DNA of 64,000 nucleotides from Gillisia limnaea DSM 15749 (GCF_000243235.1 NZ_JH594606.1:3315526-3379525), one strand, 5' to 3'; positions 44,298 to 54,335 are shown, numbered from the stretch's first letter. Notes: generated from the sequence alone by a model not told the origin. A program made the numbers and translations.

Positions 44298-45115
44298 GGG
44301 AGTATAATTAAAGGAACTGCACCGTGATAAATGAGATCATTTACTACAAATTTTCTAAAAACCTGATCTTTGAGGCTACGAGACCCTTTTTGTAACACAA
44401 GAAAAGTTTTATTATCCCTTGGCATATAATTCTTTATTTCTTCAAAGGCATTTTTTCCGGAAAAGATCTTATAATTTGTATTAGGCACCTTTACGCGATA
44501 ATCTTCACTAAGCTGCCTAATGTATTTTATGGTGTCATTTTCCTTATCATCCGGAGTTATAACCGAGATGAATTCGAGTTCCAGTACACTTCCTTCCAGC
44601 GTTCTTAAAAGGTGATCCAGTCCCGATCTATTTATAGGATATCTGTAATTTATTCCTACGATCAATTTTTCTGGTTTTAAATCTTTTGTCTTTAATGGAA
44701 CTGCAATGGTAACAAGGTTTAAATCGTCAATTATCTTTGAAATGGTACTGCCTAGAAAGATCTTTTTTAAGATTCCGGTTCCTTTAAGGCCGGCAAGCAC
44801 TACATCGTCAGAATCATAACTTCCAAGTTCAGGTAAGAGCAAAATAAGTGGTTTTTGAGTAACCAGGTATTTTATATTTTTTTGTGCTGAAATTTTTTCC
44901 CTCGCCAGCTCTTTTAATCTCTTAAGGGCTTCACTTAATTCAATTTCAATGATCTCTTTTCGGCTGTTATCATCAGAAAGAGCAGGGACTATTCCGGCTA
45001 CCTGGTGGATCAATAAAATATCGGCCTTTGTAATATCGGCCAGGGTTTCTGTAAAGTTCAGTAAGTTCTCAGAGTATGAGGAAAAATCTATTAACGTAAT
45101 TATTCTTTTTTTCAT
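44294..45115 (-). CDS. Tandem universal stress protein
   Basis: ATG at 45115 gives 273 residues, beginning MKKRIITLIDFSSYSENLLN as expected for UspA; a longer frame to 45199 lacks coding character. The first Usp domain spans about residues 1-140 and ends GILKKIFLGSTISKIIDDL, close to the G-x2-G-x9-G-S ATP loop. A second, divergent Usp-like half follows. Usp proteins next to antiporters are often thought to regulate them. Translation is coupled to the antiporter by ATGA overlap. Confidence 0.87.
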   Translation of the reverse strand: MKKRIITLIDFSSYSENLLNFTETLADITKADILLIHQVAGIVPALSDDNSRKEIIEIELSEALKRLKELAREKISAQKNIKYLVTQKPLILLLPELGSYDSDDVVLAGLKGTGILKKIFLGSTISKIIDDLNLVTIAVPLKTKDLKPEKLIVGINYRYPINRSGLDHLLRTLEGSVLELEFISVITPDDKENDTIKYIRQLSEDYRVKVPNTNYKIFSGKNAFEEIKNYMPRDNKTFLVLQKGSRSLKDQVFRKFVVNDLIYHGAVPLIILP

Positions 45116-45462
45116 TTTATACAAGGTTTTTCCTCCAGGAACGAAGTGATTATTTAATATTTTCTGGCTTGAATTATACTTTAATTTACGATTTTTCAAG
45201 GAATTAACATCAAAAAAAGGTAGCCTGTAAATAAAAAATGTAGAATTTTTTAAAAGAATTAATTTTTTGGAAAAGCACGCTAAGCTAAGTTCTATGCTTT
45301 CTGCCTGTATAAGGAAAACAACATGCTAAAAATTAGATTTAGTTCTATTATTCATTAAATTGTAAATAATAATGAAAATATAGAGTTGTATTATCAATAA
45401 AGTAATGGGTTTTTAAAGACAATGACGTTCTCCCTAAATTTGCCCGTTAAATTGTTCAGAGA
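45116..45462. other. 347-base intergenic region
   Basis: AT-rich, between the Usp start and the stop of the dnaE-like gene. No gene, clear hairpin or repeat recognised. Confidence 0.45.
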
Positions 45463-48432
45463 CTATTTCGAACCATTCAACAACCTTGGGTCACCAAGAG
45501 TTTCCTGCCTCACTAGTTTATTTATACGAATAGAAATATAATCTAATTCATTGTTCACCTTTCCGTAGCATTTATAAATTCCTTTGCTCCTAAGGGGATA
45601 TTTCTCTGCAATAGCCGAAAATTGGACGGTATCGAAGATAGTTGCTTCGGAATCAAAGAAAGTTCCGAAATACATATACTTCCCATTGGAAGTGCCGGTT
45701 TTCTTAGCGGTTATTAGGTCACCATAAATTATTATCTCCCTACCTACATAATTGCTTAAGTCCTTTGCCTTTACCGAATCTTCCATAGCATATCTAAGCA
45801 ATTTGAAATGGGAATAAAGCGGAAACCCCAGGAGCTCCATTTGATCGAAGGCTTCTATACGATGTGAATATTCAAACTCCGGTAATTCAAAATCTTTATG
45901 AGGCGTATTAAAAAGGCGTTCCTGTTGGGTGGAGGCTTTGGAGGCATTTAGTTTAAAATGAGCTTTCCATAATAAATGATGTTTATCCAATCCCGTAAAC
46001 CTAAAGGCGTTTATCTTCAGTAAAATACTTAGCTGTTCAATAGAAATATTAACCCGGTCTATAAAATCATCAAGAGAGGTAAATTGTCCAAAAAACTGCC
46101 GGTTTTCCAGGATTTTCTTTACCGTTTGAGTTTCCAGTTCTTTGATATAACCTAAACCCAGGTAAATATCTTTTCCGTAAATTGAAGTAGGATGATCACT
46201 TTTATTAATACAAGGTGCATATACACTGCCCCCACATTTTCTAATTTCCTGAATATAGGTTTCTACATTATAGAATCCACCGCCATTATTAAGCGCAGCT
46301 ACCATAAACTCAAGAGGAAAATACTTTTTTAAATATAAGCTCTGATAACTCTCAATGGCATAAGACGCTGAATGTCCCTTGGGAAATGCATAACCTGCAA
46401 AAGATGAGATTTGCTCCCAAACTTCACTAATGATATCTTCGGAATAACCTTTTTCCCTGCAGTTACTCCTGAATTTAGCCTGAATTAACTCCATTTGCCC
46501 TTTTGAAGTTTTCTTCCCGCTCATCCCTCGCCGCAAGACATCGGCATCTTCAAAACTAAGTCCGGCAAATTTATGTGCTACTTTCATCACATCTTCCTGG
46601 TAAACCATAATCCCGTAGGTGTCGTCCATAATTTCCAACATAACAGGATGGCCTTGTTTTCTTCGTTCAGGGTCCCGATGGCGTTTTATGTACTCTTCTT
46701 TCATTCCCCCACTGGAAATACCGGGCCTGATAATTGAACTTGCCGCTACCAGGTTCAAATAATTATCGGTTTGTAGCTTGGTAAGCAGGCCACGCATGGC
46801 CGGGGATTCCACATAAAAAACCCCCATACAATTACCGGTTTTTAATAAATTATTGATTTCAGGATCTTCTTTGAAAACAGCGATATTTTCTATAGGTTCT
46901 ATATAGGCATCGGGCTGATTTTCCTTTATAATTTCTATGGCATCGGTAATTTTTGAAAGACCACGCTGCGCAAGGATATCGAATTTATGGATACCAACTT
47001 CCTCCGCAATATTCATATCAATCTGGATAGTTTCAAATCCTTTTGGGGGCAAAAAAGTTGCAGCGTAATTATAAACACTATCGTTAAGAATCAAAATCCC
47101 GCCCGAGTGCACGCTTAAATAATTAGGAAACCCTTCAATTAGGGCGCTATACCTCAAAACAAGCTTCTCCATTTTATCCAACAGATCAAGATGGAAGAAC
47201 CCTGCCGACAATTTATCAATATTCTCTTTTGGCAAACCAAAAACCTTCCCCAGTTCCCGTGCTACTGCGCGACGCTTAAAGGTTACATAGGTTCCCATAA
47301 GCGCTGTATTTTTATAGGTGCTAAAAATATGGGCAGTCACCTCATTGCGGTCCTTCCAGGAAAAATCGATATCAAAATCGGGAGGTGAGCTTCGGCTTTC
47401 GTTGATAAAACGTTCAAAATATAAATCCAGTTCAATGGGGTCTACATTGGTAATGCCCAGAATGTACGCAACAATAGAATTGGCTCCACTCCCTCGTCCA
47501 ATAAAGGGGAATTTTCGAAATCTTGCATAGGTTATAATATCGTAATTGATTAAAAAGTAAGAGACAAACCCAAGTTTTATAATGGCATTAAGCTCCTTAT
47601 GTATTCGCTCAAAAACTTTTTTATTGGCACTGGGGTATCGTTTTTCAAGCTTTTCATCACATAATTTTTTTAATCGGACGACATCAGCTGCAGCGTTCTC
47701 TCCTGCTACCAGTAAATTTCGGTTTTGGGTTTTTCCGAAGCGGAAACTCACCTCGCAGTTACGTATCAATTTTTGTGTGTTTTCCAGGATATACGGATAC
47801 TCTTCAAACGCTTCAGCAATAACTTCCGGGAGCATCATTTGATCAGAAAAACTTCCTTGTTCACTTACCGGCAGTTTACTTAGCAGGGTATTGTTATCTA
47901 TTGCCCGTAATAGCCGGTGGGCATTATAATCGCGTTTATTCCTAAAAGTAACTGTTTGTAGTAAAACCAGTTTATCCTTGTAGTTTAGGTAGCTGGAGAA
48001 TTTAAGCTTCCGAAGACTTTCCTCTGAAATCCCTATAAATTCATTTTCTGAAAAAACAGTTTTTTTATTGGAGACTACCTTATCAAAAGGATAAATAATA
48101 AAACAATCCGGTAAAGCTGGAGCTTCGGGTTTAAATATTTTTTTTAGATGAAGATGATGGGAAAGGTGTTCATTCAACTGCCGGAAACCTTCATTGTTTT
48201 TGGCAATTCCTACATATTGTTGCCTGGCCCCATTTCTAAAGTCGATGCCTACCAGCGGTTTAATGCCGTATTGCGAAGCGATCTTTATAAAATTTAAACA
48301 GGCCGAAGTATTATTGATATCGGTAACTGCCAGGTGTTCCACTTTATGGGATTGTGCAAGTGCGCAAAGCTTTTCTACGGAAAATGTTCCGTAGCGTAAA
48401 GAATACCAGGTATGAGCGTTTAAATAATACAT
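45463..48432 (-). CDS. DNA polymerase III alpha-subunit-like, short DnaE of the mutagenic-repair type
   Basis: A 989-residue C-family polymerase, clearly shorter than replicative DnaE. The N-terminal PHP domain begins LNAHTWYSLRYGTFSVEKL. The polymerase core has FIGRGSGANSIVAYILG and the catalytic acidic motif PPDFDIDFSW (about residues 355-364), then MGTYVTFKRRAVAREL and ASYAIESYQSLYLKKYFP. A C-terminal OB-fold is visible (IIIYGDLITAKKTG). Its ATG shares one base with the dinB stop (TAATG), so the two are translated together. Paired short DnaE and Y-family polymerases form damage-induced mutagenesis cassettes (dnaE2/imuB-type), which I infer here. Confidence 0.88.
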   Translation of the reverse strand: MYYLNAHTWYSLRYGTFSVEKLCALAQSHKVEHLAVTDINNTSACLNFIKIASQYGIKPLVGIDFRNGARQQYVGIAKNNEGFRQLNEHLSHHLHLKKIFKPEAPALPDCFIIYPFDKVVSNKKTVFSENEFIGISEESLRKLKFSSYLNYKDKLVLLQTVTFRNKRDYNAHRLLRAIDNNTLLSKLPVSEQGSFSDQMMLPEVIAEAFEEYPYILENTQKLIRNCEVSFRFGKTQNRNLLVAGENAAADVVRLKKLCDEKLEKRYPSANKKVFERIHKELNAIIKLGFVSYFLINYDIITYARFRKFPFIGRGSGANSIVAYILGITNVDPIELDLYFERFINESRSSPPDFDIDFSWKDRNEVTAHIFSTYKNTALMGTYVTFKRRAVARELGKVFGLPKENIDKLSAGFFHLDLLDKMEKLVLRYSALIEGFPNYLSVHSGGILILNDSVYNYAATFLPPKGFETIQIDMNIAEEVGIHKFDILAQRGLSKITDAIEIIKENQPDAYIEPIENIAVFKEDPEINNLLKTGNCMGVFYVESPAMRGLLTKLQTDNYLNLVAASSIIRPGISSGGMKEEYIKRHRDPERRKQGHPVMLEIMDDTYGIMVYQEDVMKVAHKFAGLSFEDADVLRRGMSGKKTSKGQMELIQAKFRSNCREKGYSEDIISEVWEQISSFAGYAFPKGHSASYAIESYQSLYLKKYFPLEFMVAALNNGGGFYNVETYIQEIRKCGGSVYAPCINKSDHPTSIYGKDIYLGLGYIKELETQTVKKILENRQFFGQFTSLDDFIDRVNISIEQLSILLKINAFRFTGLDKHHLLWKAHFKLNASKASTQQERLFNTPHKDFELPEFEYSHRIEAFDQMELLGFPLYSHFKLLRYAMEDSVKAKDLSNYVGREIIIYGDLITAKKTGTSNGKYMYFGTFFDSEATIFDTVQFSAIAEKYPLRSKGIYKCYGKVNNELDYISIRINKLVRQETLGDPRLLNGSK

Positions 48433-49649
48433 TATTGTTTTCTATGGGCCAGCACTACCGGTGGTTCCCCATTAAATGGATTGCCCATGCGGCCAATGGT
48501 TTTGGTGCCCAGGGTAACGGCGCGCATCACGCTGTGCTCCCCAAAGCGTTCCCTTATTTTATCAATAGAGTTATATAAATCGAGCATTTCCTGGGAATCA
48601 TCAAAAAGGTTGATCTGGTAATTCCCGCCCACAAGTCCGCTAAATTTTACTCCGATTAAGCGAATCAATAACCGCCGGCTGTAGAGTTGTTTAAAAAGCG
48701 CATGCACCTTTGGGATAAGGATATGATCGGCGCTGGTATAAGAAATTCGGGCTTGTTTTGAGTAGGTTTGATAATCGGAATACCGGATCTTCACACTTAC
48801 CACACTGGTGAGCTTATTACCGCGACGTAACTGGTAAGCCAGGCTCTCTGCCATGGCTGCCAGCGTAGCGTGAAGCCTTACCATATCTATGGTATCCCGG
48901 CCAAAGGTACGCTCGGTAGAGATCGATTTTCTTTCGTGATACGGAATAATGGGCGTATTATCCAAACCATTGGCGCGTTTCCAAATCGTCCTACCGGCTT
49001 TTCCCAACACGCTTTCCAGCATTTCTACCGGCATTTCCTGGATGGTTTTGATCTCGCGAACCCCAAGGCTTAACAACTTTTGATAGGTCTTATTTCCTAC
49101 CATCGGAATTTTATTGACATTTAAAGGGGCTAAAAAATGCTTTTCAGTTCCTAACGGAATAATAATTTCGGCATTGGGTTTCGCTTCCCCGGTGGCGATC
49201 TTAGAAACCACTTTATTTTGAGACAAACCAAAAGAAATTGGCAAACCGCTTTCTTTAATAATACATTGCCTGAGTTCGTGGGCAAACTTATTGATCCCGA
49301 AAAATTTATCCATCCCACTTAGATCGGCATAAAACTCGTCTACGCTGGCCTTTTCGAAACTTGGCACCTTACTTTTTATAATTTCGGTAACCGTATGGGA
49401 GTGTTTGGTATAAGTGCCCGCATTTCCTTTAATAACAGTAGCTTCCGGGCATAGTTGCCTGGCCACCTTCATCGCCATTCCCGAATGTACTCCAAACTTG
49501 CGGGTCTCATAACTACAGGCTGCTACAACACCTCTATCTCCAGTACCTCCTACCAAAAGCGGTTTGTTTTGTAATTCAGAATTAAGCAGACGCTCTACCG
49601 AAACAAAAAATGTATCAAGATCCAGGTGAAGGATAGATTTGCTTTTCAT
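48432..49649 (-). CDS. dinB: Y-family DNA polymerase IV (DinB/ImuB-like)
   Basis: A 405-residue translesion polymerase. Catalytic motifs are complete: LDLDTFFVSVERLL (first Asp), YETRKFGVHSGMAM, and SVDEFYADLSG (Asp-Glu pair), so unlike many ImuB proteins it should be active. The helix-hairpin-helix region (GNKTYQKLLSLGVREIKTIQ) and little-finger domain follow. It is immediately upstream of, and coupled to, the short dnaE. A palindromic operator-like site overlaps its promoter. Confidence 0.93.
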   Translation of the reverse strand: MKSKSILHLDLDTFFVSVERLLNSELQNKPLLVGGTGDRGVVAACSYETRKFGVHSGMAMKVARQLCPEATVIKGNAGTYTKHSHTVTEIIKSKVPSFEKASVDEFYADLSGMDKFFGINKFAHELRQCIIKESGLPISFGLSQNKVVSKIATGEAKPNAEIIIPLGTEKHFLAPLNVNKIPMVGNKTYQKLLSLGVREIKTIQEMPVEMLESVLGKAGRTIWKRANGLDNTPIIPYHERKSISTERTFGRDTIDMVRLHATLAAMAESLAYQLRRGNKLTSVVSVKIRYSDYQTYSKQARISYTSADHILIPKVHALFKQLYSRRLLIRLIGVKFSGLVGGNYQINLFDDSQEMLDLYNSIDKIRERFGEHSVMRAVTLGTKTIGRMGNPFNGEPPVVLAHRKQ

Positions 49650-49671
49650 AATTTGGATTATTTCCTATTAA

Positions 49672-49691
49672 TTGGAATTTTTCCAAATTTA
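49672..49691 (-). promoter_or_regulatory. dinB-dnaE promoter with overlapping palindrome
   Basis: On the minus strand TAAATTTG (49691-49684) is a perfect TAnnTTTG box. It overlaps the palindrome TTGGAA-TTT-TTCCAA (49672-49686), which therefore covers the box end and the expected start near 49679. This is a repressor-type position. Leader about 30 bases to the ATG at 49649. Confidence 0.55.
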
Positions 49692-49760
49692 TAAAATCGG
49701 GATGAGATTATTAATATGAATACGTTAATTTTAAACCGATGGGTCTAAAGAATTTTATTA

Positions 49761-49880
49761 GGTTAGAAATCCGCGCCAACTTAGTTGGAGGAGGTGTCGT
49801 CACGGATTAGAAATCCGCGCCCACTTAGTATTGGAGGAGGCGTCGTCACGGATTAGAAATTTGCGCCCACTTAGCGATCA
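49761..49880. repeat. Palindromic repeat family B, cluster 1 (three tandem units)
   Basis: Three units of about 45 bases each contain TTAGAAATCCGCGCC or close variants; units begin near 49763, 49807 and 49853 and are linked by GGAGGAGG(T/C)GTCGTCACGGA. The core CGGATT-AGA-AATCCG is an inverted repeat. The third unit runs to the amidohydrolase stop codon. Confidence 0.85.
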
Positions 49881-51461
49881 CTTCTTAACTCCCGGTTGGT
49901 TAAATTTAAACCCGGTTTCCTCTTTTTTCCTGTCTACCATTTCCTTTACGTCTTGAAGCAATTTTTTTGCATCATAGATGATCCCGTCTTTGATTGTATA
50001 TTTTACACCGCCAACACGTACCACCTCATTTTCTTCTGTAAGCTTGATAGCGCCGGTGCCATAGAGTACTTTAAAGTTAGCAAGGGGATTCTCTTCCACG
50101 ACTACAAAATCTGCCAGCTTACCCACTTCTACAGATCCCAGGTCATCTTCCACACCCAGCAACTCTGCGCCGTTAAGGGTTGCCGCCATAATAACTTCAA
50201 TGGGGTGCAGCCCCGCCTCCCGTAGCAATTCAAGCTCCCGGATATACGCAAATCCATACAGCTGAAAAATAAATCCGGAATCTGATCCTGCTGTTACCCG
50301 TCCGCCACGGTTCTTGTATTCATTGACAAAATCCATCCACTTGCGGTAATTCCTTTTCCAGACCACTTCTTCCTCTGTACCCCAAAAGTGCCAGTAGGAG
50401 CCGTGGGAAATCTTGCTGGGTTGATAAAACTCCCAGAGGGAAGGCATGGTATAATCCTCGTGCCACTCTGCAGTGCGCGCCCGCATAAGGTCGCGGCTGG
50501 CCTCATAGATATTGAAGGTAGGAGAAAGAGTGAAATCCAGTTCCAGGAGTTCTGTCATCACAGTGTTCCATTTTTCACTACCCGGATCTGCAGCCTGTTC
50601 CCAAAGTTTTCCTGCCTGGCTAAATCTGTCCTGTTCATTGTTGTAGTTATAGCTGGCAGGATAATCCTGCACGATACGGTCTGTGAACATAGCTTCCGGA
50701 AGGCCGTACCAGTGTTCCATACTATTAAGTCCAGCCCGTGCCGAATGAAGCACGTTCCATTTGGCCACTGCCATTTGTGCATGGTGGGCTGCAGACCTTA
50801 ATCCGGCCTTTTTATTTTCATCAAGGGCCGCTTCCATGATCTTTGGTGGCGCGCCGAAGAATTTTATTCCATCTGCTCCCCGCCTTTTGTTTTCCCTCAC
50901 CCATTCCCGGGCTTGTTCGGTGGTGGAAATCCCTTCCTTACTTCCCTGTCCAAAAACGGTGTAGGCATAAAGGCGTGGCGCAGTGATCTCATTGGCCGCG
51001 CTTTTTTTCTTCTGGTCCAGCACCCAATCGAGTCCGTTCCCGGCAGAAGGATCCCTTACTGTGGTTACTCCGTGGGCCATCCAAAGCTTAAAAACATATT
51101 CAGCATCTGCTCCCTGTGCTGTGCCGCCAATGTGCCCGTGTACATCTATAAACCCCGGAAGGAGGAACATTCCAGTGGCATCTAGTTCTTTTCCACCTGC
51201 TTTCAGTATTGGTCTTTTAGCGGCATCGATCGCTACCCCGGGATATCCCACCACATGCACCCCGGTGATCCGGTTCCCGGAAACCACCACATCTACGGGT
51301 CCCGTGGGTGGCGCACCATTCCCGTTGATAAGCGTCACGCCCCTTATAATAAGCTGTGACCACGGGCCTTCCCCCTCAGCTCGGGGTGGAGCTTTTTCTA
51401 CCTGTGCTGTACTTAGCTGGAACATTAAAAAGAAAAGTAGGTATTGCATGGTGGATTTCAT
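49878..51461 (-). CDS. Secreted amidohydrolase-family metalloenzyme
   Basis: ATG at 51461 gives 527 residues with a signal peptide (MQYLLFFLMFQLSTAQ); an ATG 33 bases upstream gives a poorer start. The amidohydrolase fold is clear: metal ligands HGH in LPGFIDVHGHIGG, the strand GVTTVRDPS, later histidine-bearing segments (AAHHAQMA; SMEHWYG), the final metal Asp in VTAGSDSGF, and the closing LGSVEVGKLADFVVVEENPL. It resembles the imidazolonepropionase-like, possibly peptidase, group; substrate unknown. Base composition is visibly richer in GC than most neighbours. The gene is flanked on both sides by family B repeats, suggesting transfer or insertion. Confidence 0.87.
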   Translation of the reverse strand: MKSTMQYLLFFLMFQLSTAQVEKAPPRAEGEGPWSQLIIRGVTLINGNGAPPTGPVDVVVSGNRITGVHVVGYPGVAIDAAKRPILKAGGKELDATGMFLLPGFIDVHGHIGGTAQGADAEYVFKLWMAHGVTTVRDPSAGNGLDWVLDQKKKSAANEITAPRLYAYTVFGQGSKEGISTTEQAREWVRENKRRGADGIKFFGAPPKIMEAALDENKKAGLRSAAHHAQMAVAKWNVLHSARAGLNSMEHWYGLPEAMFTDRIVQDYPASYNYNNEQDRFSQAGKLWEQAADPGSEKWNTVMTELLELDFTLSPTFNIYEASRDLMRARTAEWHEDYTMPSLWEFYQPSKISHGSYWHFWGTEEEVVWKRNYRKWMDFVNEYKNRGGRVTAGSDSGFIFQLYGFAYIRELELLREAGLHPIEVIMAATLNGAELLGVEDDLGSVEVGKLADFVVVEENPLANFKVLYGTGAIKLTEENEVVRVGGVKYTIKDGIIYDAKKLLQDVKEMVDRKKEETGFKFNQPGVKK

Positions 51462-51494
51462 AGCGTATGGATTATTAAGTAGCCAGCCCGGCAA

Positions 51495-51785
51495 GGATTA
51501 GAAATTCGCGCCAGGCAATTGAATAATTTCAAATATAAAGTATTATTAAGAATATTTGCTGTTTCGGTATTTTTGTAAAGGTTAGAAATCTGCGTCAACT
51601 CAGTTGTAACCTGAAATCAGGAGACTTAAAGAACTTTATAGGTATATCTGTTAGTGGATGTGATAGGAGGGAGGTTGTTACTGATGAGAAATCCGCGTGG
51701 CGTTGTCACGGATTAGAAATCCGCGCCAACTCAGTTAGAAATCGGCGCCAAAATAATTAGAAATCTGCGTCAACTCAGTCCCCCT
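51495..51785. repeat. Palindromic repeat family B, cluster 2 (about five degenerate units)
   Basis: Copies of GGATTAGAAAT or TTAGAAATC followed by (C/T)GCG(C/T)CA and ACTCAGT occur near 51498, 51584, 51686, 51712, 51738 and 51759. Between 51786 and 51971 nothing else is seen apart from the transporter leader. Confidence 0.8.
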
Positions 51786-51971
51786 TCATATAGGTTTATA
51801 TTTCAATGGTATTTTATTTGATGTAGTTGGGAAATAATTATCCGGAGCCTAATTTTCCTCTTCTAAGTTGAGACATCTGAAAGCCTTTCTAAATAAAATA
51901 AATTTATTTCGATTTTTGCATCTGCCTTTACAATTCCTTTTATATCTTGAAGCTACCTATTTCACTTTAGC

Positions 51972-54167
51972 TTGGAAAATCAAATTAAGAATAAGGTAAG
52001 TCCCGTAAAGTCAACTGGGCTAAGCACCTTCGGCGGTGTTTTTACTCCCTCCATTCTCACCATACTAGGGGTAATTATGTACCTCCGGTTCGGCTGGGTT
52101 GTGGGAAATGTTGGATTATTGGGAAGTCTTATTATTGTCACCCTGGCTACCTCCATCACTTTCCTCACCTCTCTTTCCCTGGCAGCCATTGCTACAGATC
52201 AACAGGTAAAGATAGGAGGAGCTTATTATATGATAAGCCGCTCCCTGGGAATAGAAAGCGGGGGTGCTGTTGGTATTTCACTTTACCTGGCCCAGGCCTT
52301 GTCTGTTTCCATGTACACAGTTGGTTTTGCTGAAAGTATTGTACAGGTATTTCCGCAATTAAATGAAAAATTAATAGCAGTGGCTGCAATTCTATTTGTT
52401 GCCGGCGTAGCTCTTATTTCGGCCAAAGCAGCGAGCAGGGTGCAATATTTCATTCTTGCCGCTATTGTGATTTCTCTTATTTCATTAATTTTTGGTAGCC
52501 CTATAGAATCTACGGAAATAGAATTGTGGGGTGCGTCTTCAGAAAATTCTGTTCCTTTTTGGGTAGTTTTTGCAGTTTTTTTCCCCGCAGTAACAGGTAT
52601 AGATGTAGGGGTTAACATGTCCGGAGATTTAAAAGATGCAAGTAAATCAATACCTAGAGGAACTTTTATGGCGGTGGGTGCAGGATATATTATTTATATG
52701 GTGCTGCCGGTTATCCTGGCCACACGTGCCGACTCGCTTAGCCTAATTGAAGATCCAATGATCATGCGAAGGATCGCTTTTTGGGGTGATGCCATTTTAA
52801 TAGGGGTTTGGGGTGCTACTTTATCCAGCGCCCTTGGCAGTACCATGGCTGCCCCGCGGGTTTTGCAGGCTCTGGCCCGTGATGGGGTGTTACCCAGGTC
52901 CATGGCACGGCTTGGCAAGGGCAGCGGGAAAGAAAATCTTCCCCGAATGGGGACTCTTTTTACACTTATTTTTACAGTTACTGCAGTATTGTTAGGAGAT
53001 CTTAATATGATTGCTCCGGTGCTCACTATGTTCTTTCTAACTGCTTACGGAGTGCTTAATATCTCTGCAGGAGTTGAAAATATATTAAAATCACCGTCCT
53101 TTCGTCCACGGTTCAAGGTCCATTGGTTCTTTTCCTTATTAGGTGCAGCCGGTTGTATAGGGGCTATGATACTCATAAATCCGTGGGCCACTTTAATTGC
53201 TGCTATTTTTGTATCGGCTATTTTCTTCTGGCTTAAACATCGCAACCTTCAGAAAACCTGGGGTGGGGTAGAACGCGGCATTCTGCTAAGCCTTATAAGA
53301 TCAAGTCTTATGCGCCTAGGGGAAGTGGCCGACCCAAAGAACTGGCGACCACATTTCCTGGTTTTATCGGGTGCTCCTTTAAGCCGTTGGCATCTTATCG
53401 CAATGGCCAACAGTTTTGGACAGGGTAAAGCTTTAATGACAGTAGCCACAGTGCTTACAAAGCAGAACATAAACAAGAAAAGGTTAAAAGACCTTGAGCG
53501 GCATACCAAAGAATTTCTGGGGAAAAAGTCTATTTACAGCCTGGTCCATATAGTACCGGCAGCCAATCCCTTTATAGGGGCTAAAACATTGATAGATCAT
53601 TACGGCCTGGGAAGCCTCAAGCCTAATACCATCATCCTGGGAGATACCCGGGAGGAAAGTCATTTACCCGATTATTGTGATATGATTTCCTATTTTTTCA
53701 GGTCTCAGCGAAACGTGATGATCCTGGATATGGAAGAGAATTACAACGCTAATCCCAAAGAAAACATTGACCTGTGGTGGGGAGGGTTAAAATTAAACGG
53801 AGCCCTTATGATCGTGATGGCGCATTTGCTGAAACGAAGCCTCGAATGGAGAGATGCAAATCTTACGATTAAAATGGTAGTACCAAATGAATCTGCCGCC
53901 ATAGACGCTGAACGTAATCTGGCCGATATGGTCGATAAAATGCGATCTACTGCCAGGTATGAATTGATTATAGCAGGCAATAGAAAATTTCCAGAAATTC
54001 TTGCTGAATCCAGCCGTGAAGCCGATCTGGTTTTTCTTGGTTTGAAAGAGCCAGATGATGAATATGTAGATTACTATCGCAACCTTCAGGCAAATACTTC
54101 CAGCCTCAAAAATAAAGTGTTCATATTATCAGGCGAAAATGTTTCCTTTGATGAAGTGCTTTTCTAA
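51972..54167 (+). CDS. SLC12-type (cation-chloride cotransporter-like) amino acid/polyamine/organocation transporter
   Basis: A 731-residue protein starting at TTG (51972), with no in-frame ATG before the first membrane segment. About twelve helices occupy residues 20-430: FGGVFTPSILTILGVIMYLR, IGGAYYMISRSLGIESGGAVG and FFPAVTGIDVGVNMSGDLKD are hallmark segments of the Na-K-Cl/K-Cl cotransporter family. The remaining about 280 residues are the soluble C-terminal domain (HFLVLSGAPLSRWHL; LVFLGLKEPDDEY). Transported ions cannot be deduced. It is bracketed by family B repeat clusters. Confidence 0.88.
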   Translation: MENQIKNKVSPVKSTGLSTFGGVFTPSILTILGVIMYLRFGWVVGNVGLLGSLIIVTLATSITFLTSLSLAAIATDQQVKIGGAYYMISRSLGIESGGAVGISLYLAQALSVSMYTVGFAESIVQVFPQLNEKLIAVAAILFVAGVALISAKAASRVQYFILAAIVISLISLIFGSPIESTEIELWGASSENSVPFWVVFAVFFPAVTGIDVGVNMSGDLKDASKSIPRGTFMAVGAGYIIYMVLPVILATRADSLSLIEDPMIMRRIAFWGDAILIGVWGATLSSALGSTMAAPRVLQALARDGVLPRSMARLGKGSGKENLPRMGTLFTLIFTVTAVLLGDLNMIAPVLTMFFLTAYGVLNISAGVENILKSPSFRPRFKVHWFFSLLGAAGCIGAMILINPWATLIAAIFVSAIFFWLKHRNLQKTWGGVERGILLSLIRSSLMRLGEVADPKNWRPHFLVLSGAPLSRWHLIAMANSFGQGKALMTVATVLTKQNINKKRLKDLERHTKEFLGKKSIYSLVHIVPAANPFIGAKTLIDHYGLGSLKPNTIILGDTREESHLPDYCDMISYFFRSQRNVMILDMEENYNANPKENIDLWWGGLKLNGALMIVMAHLLKRSLEWRDANLTIKMVVPNESAAIDAERNLADMVDKMRSTARYELIIAGNRKFPEILAESSREADLVFLGLKEPDDEYVDYYRNLQANTSSLKNKVFILSGENVSFDEVLF

Positions 54168-54244
54168 AATCTTTCTTTCTGATATTCTCATAATCGTATT
54201 AAAAAAGGAGAAAGTTCCAGTTGCCTGTTCGTTCGTGATTGGAG

Positions 54245-54335
54245 CAGGCGTGGTCACGGATTAGAAATGGCCGTAGTGTTGTCACGGATTAGAAATCCGC
54301 GCCAACTCAGTGCTAGAAATGCGTGTTAGCCTAAC
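54245..54335. repeat. Palindromic repeat family B, cluster 3
   Basis: Two good units (GTCACGGATTAGAAAT followed by variable sequence, near 54253 and 54280) and one decayed unit (CTAGAAATGCG near 54313). Located between the SLC12-type gene and the DUF4494 gene. Confidence 0.8.

Noticed and set aside
49761-49880. Tandem units of about 45 bases could suggest a CRISPR array
   Set aside because: Only three units; the similarity extends across the would-be spacers, related units are dispersed elsewhere, and no cas gene is present.
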